A DNA stretch of 64,000 bases from Nocardia arthritidis (GTDB lineage: Bacteria; Actinomycetota; Actinomycetes; Mycobacteriales; Mycobacteriaceae). Below the pieces are notes generated by a model that saw only the letters and a list, made by a program, of their open reading frames with translations, made no database searches and had not been told where the DNA came from. A program made the translations under genes and the position numbers. The stretch is from NCBI RefSeq assembly GCF_011801145.1, contig NZ_CP046172.1, positions 4,836,001 to 4,900,000 of the forward strand, in the 5' to 3' direction. Shown one piece after another: positions 11,873-21,016 of the stretch (positions are counted from its first letter, which is position 1; each line of letters opens with the position of its first letter).

Positions 11873-13408
11873 ATGCGGGGAGACATCACGCAGGCCCTCA
11901 TCGATACCGATGTGTGGACCGATGAAATGCTTGACCAATCGGGAATTCCGATCATCGATGTGCCGCTGGTGTTGATCGGCAGCGGAATCGGTTCCTTCGT
12001 CACCTACGACACGCTTCGGATCTACGGCGTGCCCGCGCAATCGATGGCGGTACTCGGACCGCAGAACGTGCCGTGGCAATCCTACGAGTACCTGGTGAAG
12101 TGCTCGCAGATCCCGCGGATGGAGCGACTGCGCAGCGATTCACAGTCCGCGCCGGACAATATCTGGGGGTTCCCCTCCTACGCGGTGCGGGAGGCGTTCG
12201 CGGAGAAGTCGATCAAACCGCTGTGGAACGTTTTCACCGAGCCCATCTTCAGTAACTATTACACCCCGCGCTCGGGCCAGGCATTCCGCGGTATGGAACG
12301 GGAATTCACCAGAATCGGGTACGCGCAGTCCTTGCACAAGGGGCACGTCCGCATGGTGCGCAAACGTGCGGGCGGCGGCTATTTCACCATACTCACCCCG
12401 CCGGACGGCACCACGCCCACCAAGCGAATCGCCTTCCGCAGCATGTATGTTCACGTGGCCGTCGGCTATCCGGGCCTGAAGCTGCTGCCCGATCTGCAGG
12501 AGTACCGGGAGAAGTATCGCGACCCGTCGCGCGTCGTGAACGCCTACGAACCGCACGAACACGTCTATCAGGCCTTACAGCGCAAACCGGGCACGGTGAT
12601 GATCCGCGGCAGCGGGATCGTGGCCAGCCGGGTGCTGCAGCGGCTCATCGACGATCGGGACAAGCATCGGCTGAACACGCAGATCCTGCACCTGTTTCGC
12701 AACTACGTGGCAAAAGCGCACGGCCCCAACGTCTGGAGTCGCAGGCCTGGTAAAGACGGCTGGGCCTTCCAGGGTTTCAATTATCCGAAATCGGTGTGGG
12801 GCGGACAGCTCAAGGCGAAGATGCGCGGGCTGCAAGGGGAGGAGCGGGCCATCGCGTACAAGGAGATGGGCGGCACGAACACCCCGATCCGGAACAATTG
12901 GCGGGCGCAGTTGAAGCGCGGACGCAAACAGGGGTGGTACCAGGTGATGGCGGGCACCGCGCGCGATCTGCGCCCGGCGCCCAACGGAGTCACCGCCACG
13001 ATCGTGCCGGATCCCACCGCGCCACTGCCGTTTCCGCCGCCGACCCAGCCGTTCGACAACACCGTCGACTACATCATCGACTGCACCGGGCTGGAGGCCG
13101 ACATCCGCGAACACCGGCTGCTGGCCGACTTGCTCGATCACGCGGGCGCGGGCCGCAACCCGGTCGGCAGGCTCGACGTGGACACCACCTTCGAGCTGAT
13201 CGGCACGCGCAGCGGCGCCGGGCGCATCTACGCCTCCGGCAGCGCGACGCTCGGCGGGCCGTTCCCGGGCGTCGACACCTTCCTCGGGTTGCAGATCGCG
13301 GCCCAGGAAATCGCGGACGACCTTGCGGCGCTCGGCTTCTGCAAGCGGATGGGTCCGCTGCGGTCGACCCGGCAATGGTGGTTGTGGGCTACGAACAAGA
13401 AGATCTGA
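11873..13408 (+). CDS. Flavoprotein-like Rossmann-fold protein, function unknown
   Basis: A 511-residue protein with a dinucleotide-binding glycine motif near the N-terminus (VLIGSGIG, residues 33-40) and a second typical region, YIIDCTGLEADIR, where FAD/NAD(P)-dependent oxidoreductases place their conserved second motif. A late glycine-rich segment GRIYASGSATLGGPFPGVD resembles the FAD ribityl-binding end of such folds. I cannot name a substrate. The large middle section is basic and unlike common monooxygenases. It is followed 3 bases later by a membrane protein and then an FHA protein that overlaps it, so the three act as one operon. An N-oxygenase-like or sensory redox role is possible but not shown. 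Confidence 0.75.
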   Translation: MRGDITQALIDTDVWTDEMLDQSGIPIIDVPLVLIGSGIGSFVTYDTLRIYGVPAQSMAVLGPQNVPWQSYEYLVKCSQIPRMERLRSDSQSAPDNIWGFPSYAVREAFAEKSIKPLWNVFTEPIFSNYYTPRSGQAFRGMEREFTRIGYAQSLHKGHVRMVRKRAGGGYFTILTPPDGTTPTKRIAFRSMYVHVAVGYPGLKLLPDLQEYREKYRDPSRVVNAYEPHEHVYQALQRKPGTVMIRGSGIVASRVLQRLIDDRDKHRLNTQILHLFRNYVAKAHGPNVWSRRPGKDGWAFQGFNYPKSVWGGQLKAKMRGLQGEERAIAYKEMGGTNTPIRNNWRAQLKRGRKQGWYQVMAGTARDLRPAPNGVTATIVPDPTAPLPFPPPTQPFDNTVDYIIDCTGLEADIREHRLLADLLDHAGAGRNPVGRLDVDTTFELIGTRSGAGRIYASGSATLGGPFPGVDTFLGLQIAAQEIADDLAALGFCKRMGPLRSTRQWWLWATNKKI

Positions 13409-13411
13409 ACA

Positions 13412-13855
13412 ATGCTGCCGACACTGAACGGGCGGATCCAGACCCGCATTCTGGCGCTGGGCGTCATCGGGCTGATCGTCCTGCTGATCATCACACCATT
13501 TCTGCCGACGGGTTCGCTGAGCCTGCTACAGGCCTACCGGATAACGGTTTCGGTGCTGCTGGCGACGGTCCTGGTCGGGGTGCTGTGGGAGTTGCTCTAC
13601 CATTTCCTGCAGCAGTTCCGTTGGGAGAAGGACTGGCCGACGCTGTTCGGGTTCATCACGATCGTCAACGAGGGGGCGCTGATATGGGTCCTCGTGCGCT
13701 ACACCACGATCGTGCTGCCGGAGAACCTGCATCCCGATCTCACCGCATTTCTCATTCAGTTCATCGTCACCTGGCTCGCCTTCTGGCTCGTGGTCAACGG
13801 GCCCATGCGGTTGATGTTCCACCGGTGGCGATTCCAGGGCGGCAGGTTCCTGTGA
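13412..13855 (+). CDS. Four-helix membrane protein, unknown
   Basis: A 147-residue protein with about four hydrophobic stretches (residues about 15-30, 40-60, 75-100 and 112-130) and basic tails, so it is an integral membrane protein. No recognisable family motif. It starts 3 bases after the flavoprotein-like gene and its TGA overlaps the ATG of the FHA gene (TGATG). It probably anchors or partners the two soluble proteins encoded beside it. Confidence 0.75.
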   Translation: MLPTLNGRIQTRILALGVIGLIVLLIITPFLPTGSLSLLQAYRITVSVLLATVLVGVLWELLYHFLQQFRWEKDWPTLFGFITIVNEGALIWVLVRYTTIVLPENLHPDLTAFLIQFIVTWLAFWLVVNGPMRLMFHRWRFQGGRFL

Positions 13856-15576
13856 TGGATCGACAGATCGAAGTTTTGCCCGGCACCCATCTCGTCGCGG
13901 GTGTCGCGGGCGCGGTCGTGCTGGTCGCGCACCGCGACGGCACGCCGCCGACGGCGAATTCGCCCGCGTGGCAATCGCTTATGGCGCTCACCCAGCTGGT
14001 GCGGCAGGCGGCGGCCAAGGAGCAGCGGCGCACTGGCCGCGCCTTGGCCCGGTTGGCCACCAACTGGCTGATGAGCCTGGACTACGAGGAAGAGGTGGAA
14101 TTCGGGGTGCTGTCCCCGGCCGATTCCGGGCTGGCGGTGTTCCTGCACGGCGGGATCACCGCGGTGCTGGCCGGGCCGGAGCGGGTGGAGGTGCTGCGCG
14201 GGCGCGACGCCGGATTCACCGTCGACCGAGTGGTGATCCCGGCGCCGGGTGTCGGCGCAGGACTGTTCGTCGACGAGGCCGGGCAGAGCACGGAGGTGTT
14301 GCCGCCCAGGGGGATTCACGCGTTGGAGGCCGGTACCGCACCGGGTTCGGGAGCCGTGGTGTGGACCGGGCCCGTTCCAGGTGTTCCGACGGTACCGGCC
14401 GGGCCGGTGCTGGTGAAACAGTTGGATCATCCGGTCGCGCCGCCGGAACCGGTGCTGCCGCAGGCTGATCCACTGGTCGGTCGGGTGGTGCCGCGAGCGG
14501 ACGAGTCCGCCGGGCAGCAGTCGGCAGCGCCGGATTGGCTCGTCCGGCGAACGGAACCGATTGGGCGACAGTCGGATCCGGCGGCCGGTCGGCAGGATTC
14601 GGGGTTGTCCGCGGGTCGATCCGTGTCGCGTCCGGAAGCGGTTGTGCCGCAGGCGGATCCTTCCGTGACGCAGCCGGAACCAGCGCTGCCGCAGGTTGAT
14701 CTATCGGTCATCGGGTCGGAATCGGATTCGCCCGAGGCAGGGCGGCAGCAGGCGATGTCGGCGCAGGCCGATCGATCTGTCGCGCGGCCGTTGCGGCCCG
14801 CCGAGCAGCCGGAGGCCACACAGCTGGACCAGTCCGTCGTGCCGCCGGAACATGTTGTACCGCAGCAGGATCAGCCGTCATCCGGGTCCGGGCCGGGCGG
14901 ACGCGCGGTGCCCAAGCCCGTATTGGGTAAGGCCGCAACCGAACCCGACGATCTGCCGGTTCCGGGCATCCGGGAAGCCGCCGAGCAGCCGACCATGGTG
15001 CACACCGAGCCCGACGAGCACACCCCGGTCGCCCCGGATGGCGAGACGGTGCTCGCCCAACCGACGGTCGCGCCCGAGGCGGCGGTGCACACCGGATCCG
15101 GCACGGTGGTCAAGGGTTTCAAATGCGCGCGTCACCACCTCAACGATCCGCGGGTGTCGTTCTGCGCCGTCTGCGGCATCCGGATGGACCAGCTGACCTG
15201 CGTGCTCACCGACGGTGTCCGCCCGCCGCTCGGCCTGCTGCTGCTCGACGACGGCAATCAGTTCGTCCTCGACAACGACATCGTGATCGGCCGGGAGCCG
15301 GAGCATTCCGAGGCGGTGTCGCAGCGTGGCGCCCGGCCGGTGCGGCTGGAGGATCGGTCCGGCGGTATGTCGCGGGCGCATGCGGAGATCCGGTTGATCG
15401 ACTGGGATGTCACGGTGGTCGACGGCGGATCCACCAACGGCACCCACATCCGGCAGCCGGGCGCGCAGGAATGGACCCGCGCCATTCCGGGGCATCCGGT
15501 GAAGTTGCAGCCCGGCGCGCAGGTCCTGCTGGGCGGCCGGGTGGCGACATTCGATTCGCAGCACGGGCAGCTCTGA
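13855..15576 (+). CDS. Zinc-ribbon and FHA-domain protein with long Pro/Gln-rich linker
   Basis: A 573-residue protein. Residues 1-185 form a globular region of unknown family. Residues about 190-415 are low in complexity and presumably disordered. A treble-cysteine ribbon follows (C424, C437, C440 in CARHH...CAVCGIRM), then an FHA domain at about 455-570 with the phosphothreonine-binding residues G479-R480, SRAH at 506-509 and STNG at 526-529. FHA domains bind phosphothreonine peptides, so the protein should read Ser/Thr kinase signals. The operon with a flavoprotein-like and a membrane protein suggests a phosphorylation-gated redox or membrane complex. The function is inferred; the domains are clear. 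Confidence 0.85.
   Translation: MDRQIEVLPGTHLVAGVAGAVVLVAHRDGTPPTANSPAWQSLMALTQLVRQAAAKEQRRTGRALARLATNWLMSLDYEEEVEFGVLSPADSGLAVFLHGGITAVLAGPERVEVLRGRDAGFTVDRVVIPAPGVGAGLFVDEAGQSTEVLPPRGIHALEAGTAPGSGAVVWTGPVPGVPTVPAGPVLVKQLDHPVAPPEPVLPQADPLVGRVVPRADESAGQQSAAPDWLVRRTEPIGRQSDPAAGRQDSGLSAGRSVSRPEAVVPQADPSVTQPEPALPQVDLSVIGSESDSPEAGRQQAMSAQADRSVARPLRPAEQPEATQLDQSVVPPEHVVPQQDQPSSGSGPGGRAVPKPVLGKAATEPDDLPVPGIREAAEQPTMVHTEPDEHTPVAPDGETVLAQPTVAPEAAVHTGSGTVVKGFKCARHHLNDPRVSFCAVCGIRMDQLTCVLTDGVRPPLGLLLLDDGNQFVLDNDIVIGREPEHSEAVSQRGARPVRLEDRSGGMSRAHAEIRLIDWDVTVVDGGSTNGTHIRQPGAQEWTRAIPGHPVKLQPGAQVLLGGRVATFDSQHGQL
14443..14880 (+). repeat. Degenerate repeats inside the FHA protein linker
   Basis: The linker carries repeated dodecapeptide-like units of the form P-E-x-V-x-P-Q-x-D-x-S/L-V. 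Examples are PEPVLPQADPLV, PEAVVPQADPSV, PEPALPQVDLSV and PEHVVPQQDQPS. They look like an expanded, drifting tandem repeat that lengthens a flexible spacer. Confidence 0.6.
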
Positions 15577-15742
15577 ACGAAATAGCTTCGGCGGCAAGCA
15601 ATTCCGGGCGACACACCGACTCCGGTCCGGCGGTTCGCCCGGATCGCGGGCGGATGATTCGGGTTGGCGAAGCGCGCACCTCGCCAGGCGCGGTCTCCTA
15701 CCATGAAGGGCAGGCACGGAACTCGTGGACGAGGGTGTTGAC

Positions 15743-16555
15743 ATGGCCGATCAGCCGAACACGATAGACCAGAGCAAGCCGAGCATCGCGCGAGTTTACG
15801 ACTACCTACTCGGCGGCAAGGATAATTATCTCGTCGATCAGCAGGTCGGCGACCGTTTCAAGAACGACCTGCCCGGGTCGGTGGCGATCGCGCAGACGAA
15901 CCGTCAGGCCCTGATCCGCGCGGTCCGCGATATGTCGGCCGCCGGGATGCGGCAATTCATCGATTTCGGCAGCGGGTTGCCCACCGCCGACAATGTGCAT
16001 CAGGTCGCGGAACGGCATGCGCCGGGCAGCCGGGTGGTGTACGTCGATATCGATCCGATCGTGCTCGCGCACGCTCGGGCGCTGCTGGCCACGAACAACA
16101 GCACCACCGTGATCCAGGCGGATCTGCGCGATCCGAAGCGGATTCAGGACGATCCGGAGGTCGCGCGGCTGATCGACTTCAGCCAACCGGTCGGGATCGT
16201 GTTCAGTGCCATCCTGCATCACCTCAACGACGAGGAGAATCCCGCCGAGGTCGTGCGCTACTGGACCGATCAGCTGGTGCCGGGCAGCCTGGTCTACATC
16301 TCGCACTTCCGGTCCGGACACAATGCGGAGACCGAGGCGGCCGAGCGCACACTGCAGGACACCTTCGGGCGCGGCCGGTGGCGCGACGACAACGAGATCC
16401 GGGAGCTGTTCGGCGATCTGGAAATTCTCGAGCCGGGCATCACCTACTGCGCCGCCTGGCGGCCCGACGTGCGCGACGCCGCCACCGGTGAGACGGCGCG
16501 GCGGCCGACGGTGTGGGAGCAGCTGATCGTTTCGGGGCTGGCCCGGAAGAACTGA
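15743..16555 (+). CDS. SAM-dependent methyltransferase, DUF574/PF04672 type
   Basis: A 270-residue protein typical of an actinobacterial methyltransferase family. It has the family N-terminus PSIARVYDYLLGGKDNY, the SAM-binding motif FIDFGSGLPTADNVHQVA, a nucleoside-binding acidic end VVYVDIDPIVLAHA, and FSAILHHLNDEENP. The substrate is unknown for most members. I use the ATG at 15743 (MADQPNTIDQ); a GTG 18 bases upstream is an alternative. Separate from the FHA operon by about 165 bases. Confidence 0.9.
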   Translation: MADQPNTIDQSKPSIARVYDYLLGGKDNYLVDQQVGDRFKNDLPGSVAIAQTNRQALIRAVRDMSAAGMRQFIDFGSGLPTADNVHQVAERHAPGSRVVYVDIDPIVLAHARALLATNNSTTVIQADLRDPKRIQDDPEVARLIDFSQPVGIVFSAILHHLNDEENPAEVVRYWTDQLVPGSLVYISHFRSGHNAETEAAERTLQDTFGRGRWRDDNEIRELFGDLEILEPGITYCAAWRPDVRDAATGETARRPTVWEQLIVSGLARKN

Positions 16556-16577
16556 CCGGCGCCCGCGCGCAGCCGTC

Positions 16578-17450
16578 ATGGGCATGGTGAGCGCGGGCCG
16601 GATGGAAACGTTCCTCGCCGTCGCCCGTCACACCAGCATCCGGCGGGCGGCGGCGCAGTTGCACGTCACCGAGGCGGCGGTGTCGGCGGCGGTCGCGCAT
16701 ATCGAAAAACAGTTGGGCGCCAAGCTCATCGCCAAATCCGGCCGGGGGATCACGCTCACCGAGGCGGGCCGGGTCTACGCCGACTACTGCCGCAGCATCC
16801 TCGGTTTGATGGAGGAGGCCCAGGCCGCGGTGCGGCAGGCCGAGACCGGGCGGCTGCGGATCGGGGTGGTCGCGACGGCCGGGGAGTATGTGCTGCTGCG
16901 CCCGCTGGTCTCGTTCCGCAGTCGCTATCCGGATATCGAGCTGAGCCTGTCGATTCATCCGCGCGATGTGCTGTTCCTCGAATTGCGGCATCACGAAACG
17001 GATCTCGTCATCGCGGGGCGGCCGCCGCGCGACGCGGGCCTGGTGACCAGGGCGCGCCGGGCCAGTCAGCTCGTGGTGGTGGGTCCGCCGCACGAGCGAG
17101 ACGCGTTGCGCGCCACCTGGTTACTGCGCGGGCGCGGCTCGGGGACCAGGGAAGCCACGCTGAGCCTGTTCGAACGGCTGCAGATCAACCCGCCGACGCT
17201 GACCCTCGGCACCCACGGCGCGGTGCTGGCGGCGGCGCGAGAAGGGTTGGGCGTCACGCTGATTCACAGCGACGCCATCTCGCAGGACCTGACATCCGGG
17301 GTGCTGCGGGTGCTGGCGGTGCCGGGTACGCCGCTGGACCGGCCGTGGCATGCCACCACCACCCGCAGCCCGGCCCCGACGGCCCGGCTGTTCCTGTCGC
17401 ACATCACCGATCCGGCGGCGGTCGGGAAAGACGCGTTCCAGGCCCTGTGA
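16578..17450 (+). CDS. LysR-family transcriptional regulator
   Basis: A 290-residue regulator with the LysR N-terminal winged helix (METFLAVARHTSIRRAAAQL, then TEAAVSAAVAHIEKQLGAKL) and a C-terminal ligand-binding domain starting LRIGVVATAGEYVLLRPLV. Several starts are possible (16578, 16584, or the Met before ETFL). Its effector domain resembles CbbR-type regulators in general layout, and it is the only LysR gene in the window, yet it lies more than 11 kb from the cbb operon and on the same strand. A link to RuBisCO control is therefore only a guess. The neighbouring flavoprotein/sigma pair is an equally plausible target. Confidence 0.88.
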   Translation: MGMVSAGRMETFLAVARHTSIRRAAAQLHVTEAAVSAAVAHIEKQLGAKLIAKSGRGITLTEAGRVYADYCRSILGLMEEAQAAVRQAETGRLRIGVVATAGEYVLLRPLVSFRSRYPDIELSLSIHPRDVLFLELRHHETDLVIAGRPPRDAGLVTRARRASQLVVVGPPHERDALRATWLLRGRGSGTREATLSLFERLQINPPTLTLGTHGAVLAAAREGLGVTLIHSDAISQDLTSGVLRVLAVPGTPLDRPWHATTTRSPAPTARLFLSHITDPAAVGKDAFQAL

Positions 17451-17537
17451 TCGGTGACACAACGTCGCGGCGTCACGGTCGCGGCGTTCCCGGTGTCCAT
17501 GAGGTATCGGCTTCGAACGAATCGGGAGGTGGTCGCG

Positions 17538-18680
17538 GTGACGCACGTGGTGGTGGTCGGCGCGGGATACGCGGGCGTGATGGCGGCGAATCGGATTGCG
17601 GCCAAAGGTAATTCGGATATTCACGTGACGGTCGTCAATGCGCGGCCGGAATTCGTGGAACGGATCAGGCTGCACGAGCACGCGACGGGCGGTGCGGTGG
17701 CGTGGCGGCCGTTGAGCGAATTGCTGCATCCCTCGGTGCGGCTGCGGGTCGCGACGGCGGAGACGATCGGTGCGCGGTCGGTGCGGCTCGACGACGGTGC
17801 GGTGATCGACTTCGATTATCTGCTCTACGCGGTGGGCAGTATGGCGGCGCCGGGGCCCGTCGGATGCGAACATGCCTGGAGTATCGCGGATTTCGACACC
17901 GCCGAGGCATTGCGCGCCGAACTGCGGCGGCTGCCCGCCGGCGCCAGGGTCGTCGTGGTCGGGGGTGGTCTCACTGGTATCGAGAGTTCCGCGGAGATCG
18001 CTTACCGGTATCCGGCCCTGACAGTCGAATTGGTGTCGGACACGGTCGCGGGATGGCTGCCCGAGGCGAGCCGGGCGAATATCGCGCGCAGGCTGGCGGA
18101 TATCGGTGTGGTGCTGCGTACGGGGTTGCGGGTCAATGGTATTCGCGCGAACGAGGTCGTCACCGACGCGGGGCCGCTGTTCAGCGATTGCACGGTGTGG
18201 GCGGGTTCGTTCGCGGTGCCGGACCTGGCGCGGCGCAGCGGACTTCCGGTGGCCGCCGACGGGCGGCTGCGCACCGATGAAACGCTGGTCTGCGTGGACC
18301 ATCCGCGGATCGTCGGCATCGGTGACGCCGTTGCGCCGCCCCGCGATGTCGGCGATCATTTGCGAATGAGTTGCCAGGCAGCGATACCGTTGGGAGCGCA
18401 CGGCGCGGACACCGTGCTCGCGCTGATCCGGGGCGCGGAACCCGCGCCGATCTCGATCGGCATGGGCGGGCAGGGGATCAGCCTCGGGCGGCGCGACGGG
18501 TTCATCCAGGTCTCGCGCCTCGACGACACCCCGGTCCGGATCGCGTTTTCCGGGAGGGCCGCGGCCGTGCTCAAGGAACGCGTCTGCCGCTACACGCTGT
18601 TCGAGCTCCGGCATCCGCGGCTGCATCGGTGGCTGCGCGGTCCGGCCGTAGCGGCCGACGCGGTCGGTGCGCCGGTATGA
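17538..18680 (+). CDS. NAD(P)/FAD-dependent oxidoreductase, NDH-2-like
   Basis: A two-dinucleotide-fold flavoprotein of 380 residues. FAD motif THVVVVGAGYAGVMAANRI at the N-terminus, NAD(P) motif VVVVGGGLTGIESSAEIA in the middle, and GIGDAVAPP near the C-terminus. The start is a GTG at 17538 with a GGGAGG ribosome-binding site about 8 bases upstream. Its TGA overlaps the ATG of the sigma factor gene, so they are translated together. ECF41 sigma genes are typically linked to an oxidoreductase, epimerase or carboxymuconolactone decarboxylase gene; this is the partner here. Confidence 0.88.
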   Translation: MTHVVVVGAGYAGVMAANRIAAKGNSDIHVTVVNARPEFVERIRLHEHATGGAVAWRPLSELLHPSVRLRVATAETIGARSVRLDDGAVIDFDYLLYAVGSMAAPGPVGCEHAWSIADFDTAEALRAELRRLPAGARVVVVGGGLTGIESSAEIAYRYPALTVELVSDTVAGWLPEASRANIARRLADIGVVLRTGLRVNGIRANEVVTDAGPLFSDCTVWAGSFAVPDLARRSGLPVAADGRLRTDETLVCVDHPRIVGIGDAVAPPRDVGDHLRMSCQAAIPLGAHGADTVLALIRGAEPAPISIGMGGQGISLGRRDGFIQVSRLDDTPVRIAFSGRAAAVLKERVCRYTLFELRHPRLHRWLRGPAVAADAVGAPV

Positions 18681-19564
18681 CCGAAGCGGATGTGTTCGAT
18701 CAGCTGCGGCCGCTGCTGTTCACGATCGCGTACGAGATCCTCGGCAGCGCCGCCGACGCGGAGGATGTGTTGCAGGACAGCTATCTTCGCTGGCGCGACA
18801 CCGATCACGCCGAGGTCGAACACCCGCGCGGCTATCTGGTCCAGATCGTCACCCGCCAGGCGCTGAACCAGCTGCGGACGGTGCGGCGCAGGCGCGAGGA
18901 CTACCTCGGCAGCTGGCTGCCCGAACCGATCCGCACCGAGCACGACGCCAGCCACGATGTGCTGCTGGCCGAATCGGTGTCGATGGCGATGCTGCTGGTG
19001 CTGGAAACGCTCACACCCACCGAACGGGCGGTGTTCGTACTGTCGGAGGTGTTCGGGCACAGCCTCGTCGAAATCGCGGGCATGATCGGCAAATCCGATA
19101 CCGCGGTGCGTCAGATCGCGCACCGCGCCCGCTCACACGTGCAGGCCCGCCGCAAACGCTTCGAACCCGACACCGACACCAGCGAGGCGGTGATCGGCCG
19201 CTTCCTGCTCGCCGCCCGCACCGGCGACGTCCAAGCCCTGATGGACGTCCTCGCCCCCGACGTCGTCCAGATCTCCGACGGCGGCGGCCGCGTCACCGCC
19301 GCCCGCCACCCGATCGTCGGCGCCGAGCCCGTCGCCCGATTCCTCATCCGCCTGGCTCGAAACACCCTGGCGGGCATGGAAATCGAATTCGGCACCTTCA
19401 ACGCCCTACCGGCGGTACTGCTGCGCTCCGAAGGCCGTCTGGATTCCGTACTGATGATCGAGGTGGTGGGGGAACGCATCACCGGGCTCTACGCCGTCCG
19501 CAACCCCGACAAGCTGCGCACCGCGAACGTGGTGCGCACCCTCGAGCGAGGCGGAGACGACTGA
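18677..19564 (+). CDS. ECF41-type RNA polymerase sigma factor with SnoaL-like C-terminus
   Basis: A 295-residue extracytoplasmic-function sigma factor. Sigma region 2 is at about 8-70 and region 4 at about 108-160. A SnoaL-like domain follows (about 170-290). The ECF41 hallmark motifs are present: WLPEP at 80-84, DGGG at 201-204 and NPDKL at 276-280. In this group the C-terminal extension, not a separate anti-sigma factor, tunes activity. No anti-sigma gene is adjacent, which fits. Start ATG overlaps the flavoprotein stop. Probable SigJ-like factor; the target promoters are unknown, though such factors often control the linked oxidoreductase. Confidence 0.92.
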   Translation: MTEADVFDQLRPLLFTIAYEILGSAADAEDVLQDSYLRWRDTDHAEVEHPRGYLVQIVTRQALNQLRTVRRRREDYLGSWLPEPIRTEHDASHDVLLAESVSMAMLLVLETLTPTERAVFVLSEVFGHSLVEIAGMIGKSDTAVRQIAHRARSHVQARRKRFEPDTDTSEAVIGRFLLAARTGDVQALMDVLAPDVVQISDGGGRVTAARHPIVGAEPVARFLIRLARNTLAGMEIEFGTFNALPAVLLRSEGRLDSVLMIEVVGERITGLYAVRNPDKLRTANVVRTLERGGDD

Positions 19565-19632
19565 CCCGCTCGGCAACCGTCCGCCCGCAAATCTGTGGTG
19601 TTTCGGCGGCGAACCTCATAGCTTGTGCGTTC

Positions 19633-20384
19633 GTGACCAGCGACCCGAAGATCCGTCCGAATCGACGCGACCGTGGCCGAGTGTTCAACGAGGTGCCGGA
19701 GCTCTACGACCGAAACCGGCCTGGATACCCCGATGAACTGTTCGCCGACCTCGGTGCCATCACCGGCCTGGACGAACGCTCGGTGGTGCTGGAAGTAGGC
19801 TGCGGTACCGGTCAGGCGACGCGCGCGCTGGCCGCGCTCGGCTGCTCGGTGACAGCCGTAGAGCCGGGCGTCGATATGGCCGCACTCGCGCGCCGGCGGA
19901 TCGCGGCGTTTCGCAACATCGAAGTCGAGACCTCGACGTTCGAGGAGTGGGACGACCGCGGCCGACGCTTCGATGTGCTCGTGGCCGCGTCGTCGTGGCA
20001 CTGGGTTGACCCGTCGGTCGGCTGGCCGCGAGCCCACGAGGTGCTCTATCCCGACGGCTGGATGGCGCTGCTCGGGAATATTGTTGTCCGCAGGCCCGGG
20101 GAACCCGAAGTTTATGCCGAGACCGCCGATCTCCACGAGCAGTTCTGCCCCGGTAACCCCGACTGGGGGCACCCTCCGCTGGAGGACGAGGTGCGTTCTA
20201 CCGACGAGGGCTGGGGCCCGATCAACGATCCAGGACTATTGTTCGGCCCGACGATCGTGCGCTCGATCGCGGCGTACGTGAGCCCCTTCTCGACGCCATC
20301 GCCGAACGCATCCGGACGCGGATGGGCGACCGAGTATCACGGCGTTATCTGACTGTTCTCCGTGTCGGACAGCGCGCTGAATGA
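19633..20384 (+). pseudogene. Class I SAM methyltransferase, disrupted by an internal deletion and frameshift
   Basis: A GTG at 19633 opens a methyltransferase of the type RVFNEVPELYDRNRPGYPDEL with SAM motif VVLEVGCGTGQATRAL and SSWHWVDPSVGW. The open frame ends at 20352 with a non-family tail after LLFGPTIVR. In the -1 frame, from about 20271, the sequence reads DRGVREPLLDAIAERIRTRM and continues GDRVSRRYLTVLRVGQRAE to a TGA at 20382. That is the C-terminus I would expect for this family. So the end of the gene is present but out of frame, with roughly 30 codons missing between the two parts (estimate from memory of the family). The SAM-binding core is intact, but the C-terminal lobe is lost, so the product is probably inactive. 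Confidence 0.8.
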
Positions 20385-20440
20385 GGCCGGAGACCGTCTT
20401 ATGGTCCTGGGGCTGAAGCGTTTTCGGCATCGGGCCGTTA

Positions 20441-21004
20441 TCACTGCGGATTCGACCGCCAGGGGTGGTCCAGCAATGCTTGCCATGCGGCTGCCCAGGG
20501 GAATGCGTTTCTGTGGTCGCCGCCGCTGCGGGGTTCGTGGGGTGGATCCTCGGCTATCACCGTTACACCCCAGTCCGACAGCTTGCGGACTGCTTCCCCC
20601 ACCGGCGGAAAACTCATCAACGCGCGATTCACGAACGGCACGGCCACTACAGGCCGCTGAAGGCCGACGGCTTCCACCAGTAAGCCGAGAGGCAACGTGT
20701 CCGAGATCCCCGCGGCCCACTTCGCCAGCGAGTTCGAGGTAATCGGCGCGACGATCATCGCATCGGCGGGTGGAAGGGTATCCGGCGCGTCAGGTTCCTT
20801 GTAGTGGCTGCGTACCGAGTGCCCTGTCTTGGCGGCAAGCGTGTCGGCATCAATGAACTGATAGCCGGCGGGCGAGGCGATGACGCAGACGTCCCAGCCG
20901 TCGGCCTGCGCGAGGTCGACCAGTTTCCCCACATCTCCCGCGACGGTTGCCCCGGTGACGATCGCGTAGAGGACCGGCGCGCCCTGACCATTCATATGCA
21001 CCAT
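20441..21004 (-). CDS. Flavoprotein of the PPC-decarboxylase-like (HFCD) fold
   Basis: A 187-residue Rossmann-like flavoprotein. The N-terminus APVLYAIVTGATVA is the FMN-binding first strand and loop; the central ADAMIVAPITSNSLAKWAAGI is the conserved region of the family, followed by PVVAVPFVNRALM. It lacks the coenzyme synthesis partner domain, so it is a stand-alone decarboxylase-like protein rather than CoaBC. It starts 12 bases after the XRE regulator gene and is clearly co-transcribed with it. Such XRE plus flavoprotein pairs recur in actinobacteria, function unknown. Confidence 0.85.
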   Translation of the reverse strand: MVHMNGQGAPVLYAIVTGATVAGDVGKLVDLAQADGWDVCVIASPAGYQFIDADTLAAKTGHSVRSHYKEPDAPDTLPPADAMIVAPITSNSLAKWAAGISDTLPLGLLVEAVGLQRPVVAVPFVNRALMSFPPVGEAVRKLSDWGVTVIAEDPPHEPRSGGDHRNAFPWAAAWQALLDHPWRSNPQ

Positions 21005-21016
21005 CGTCTCAGTCCG

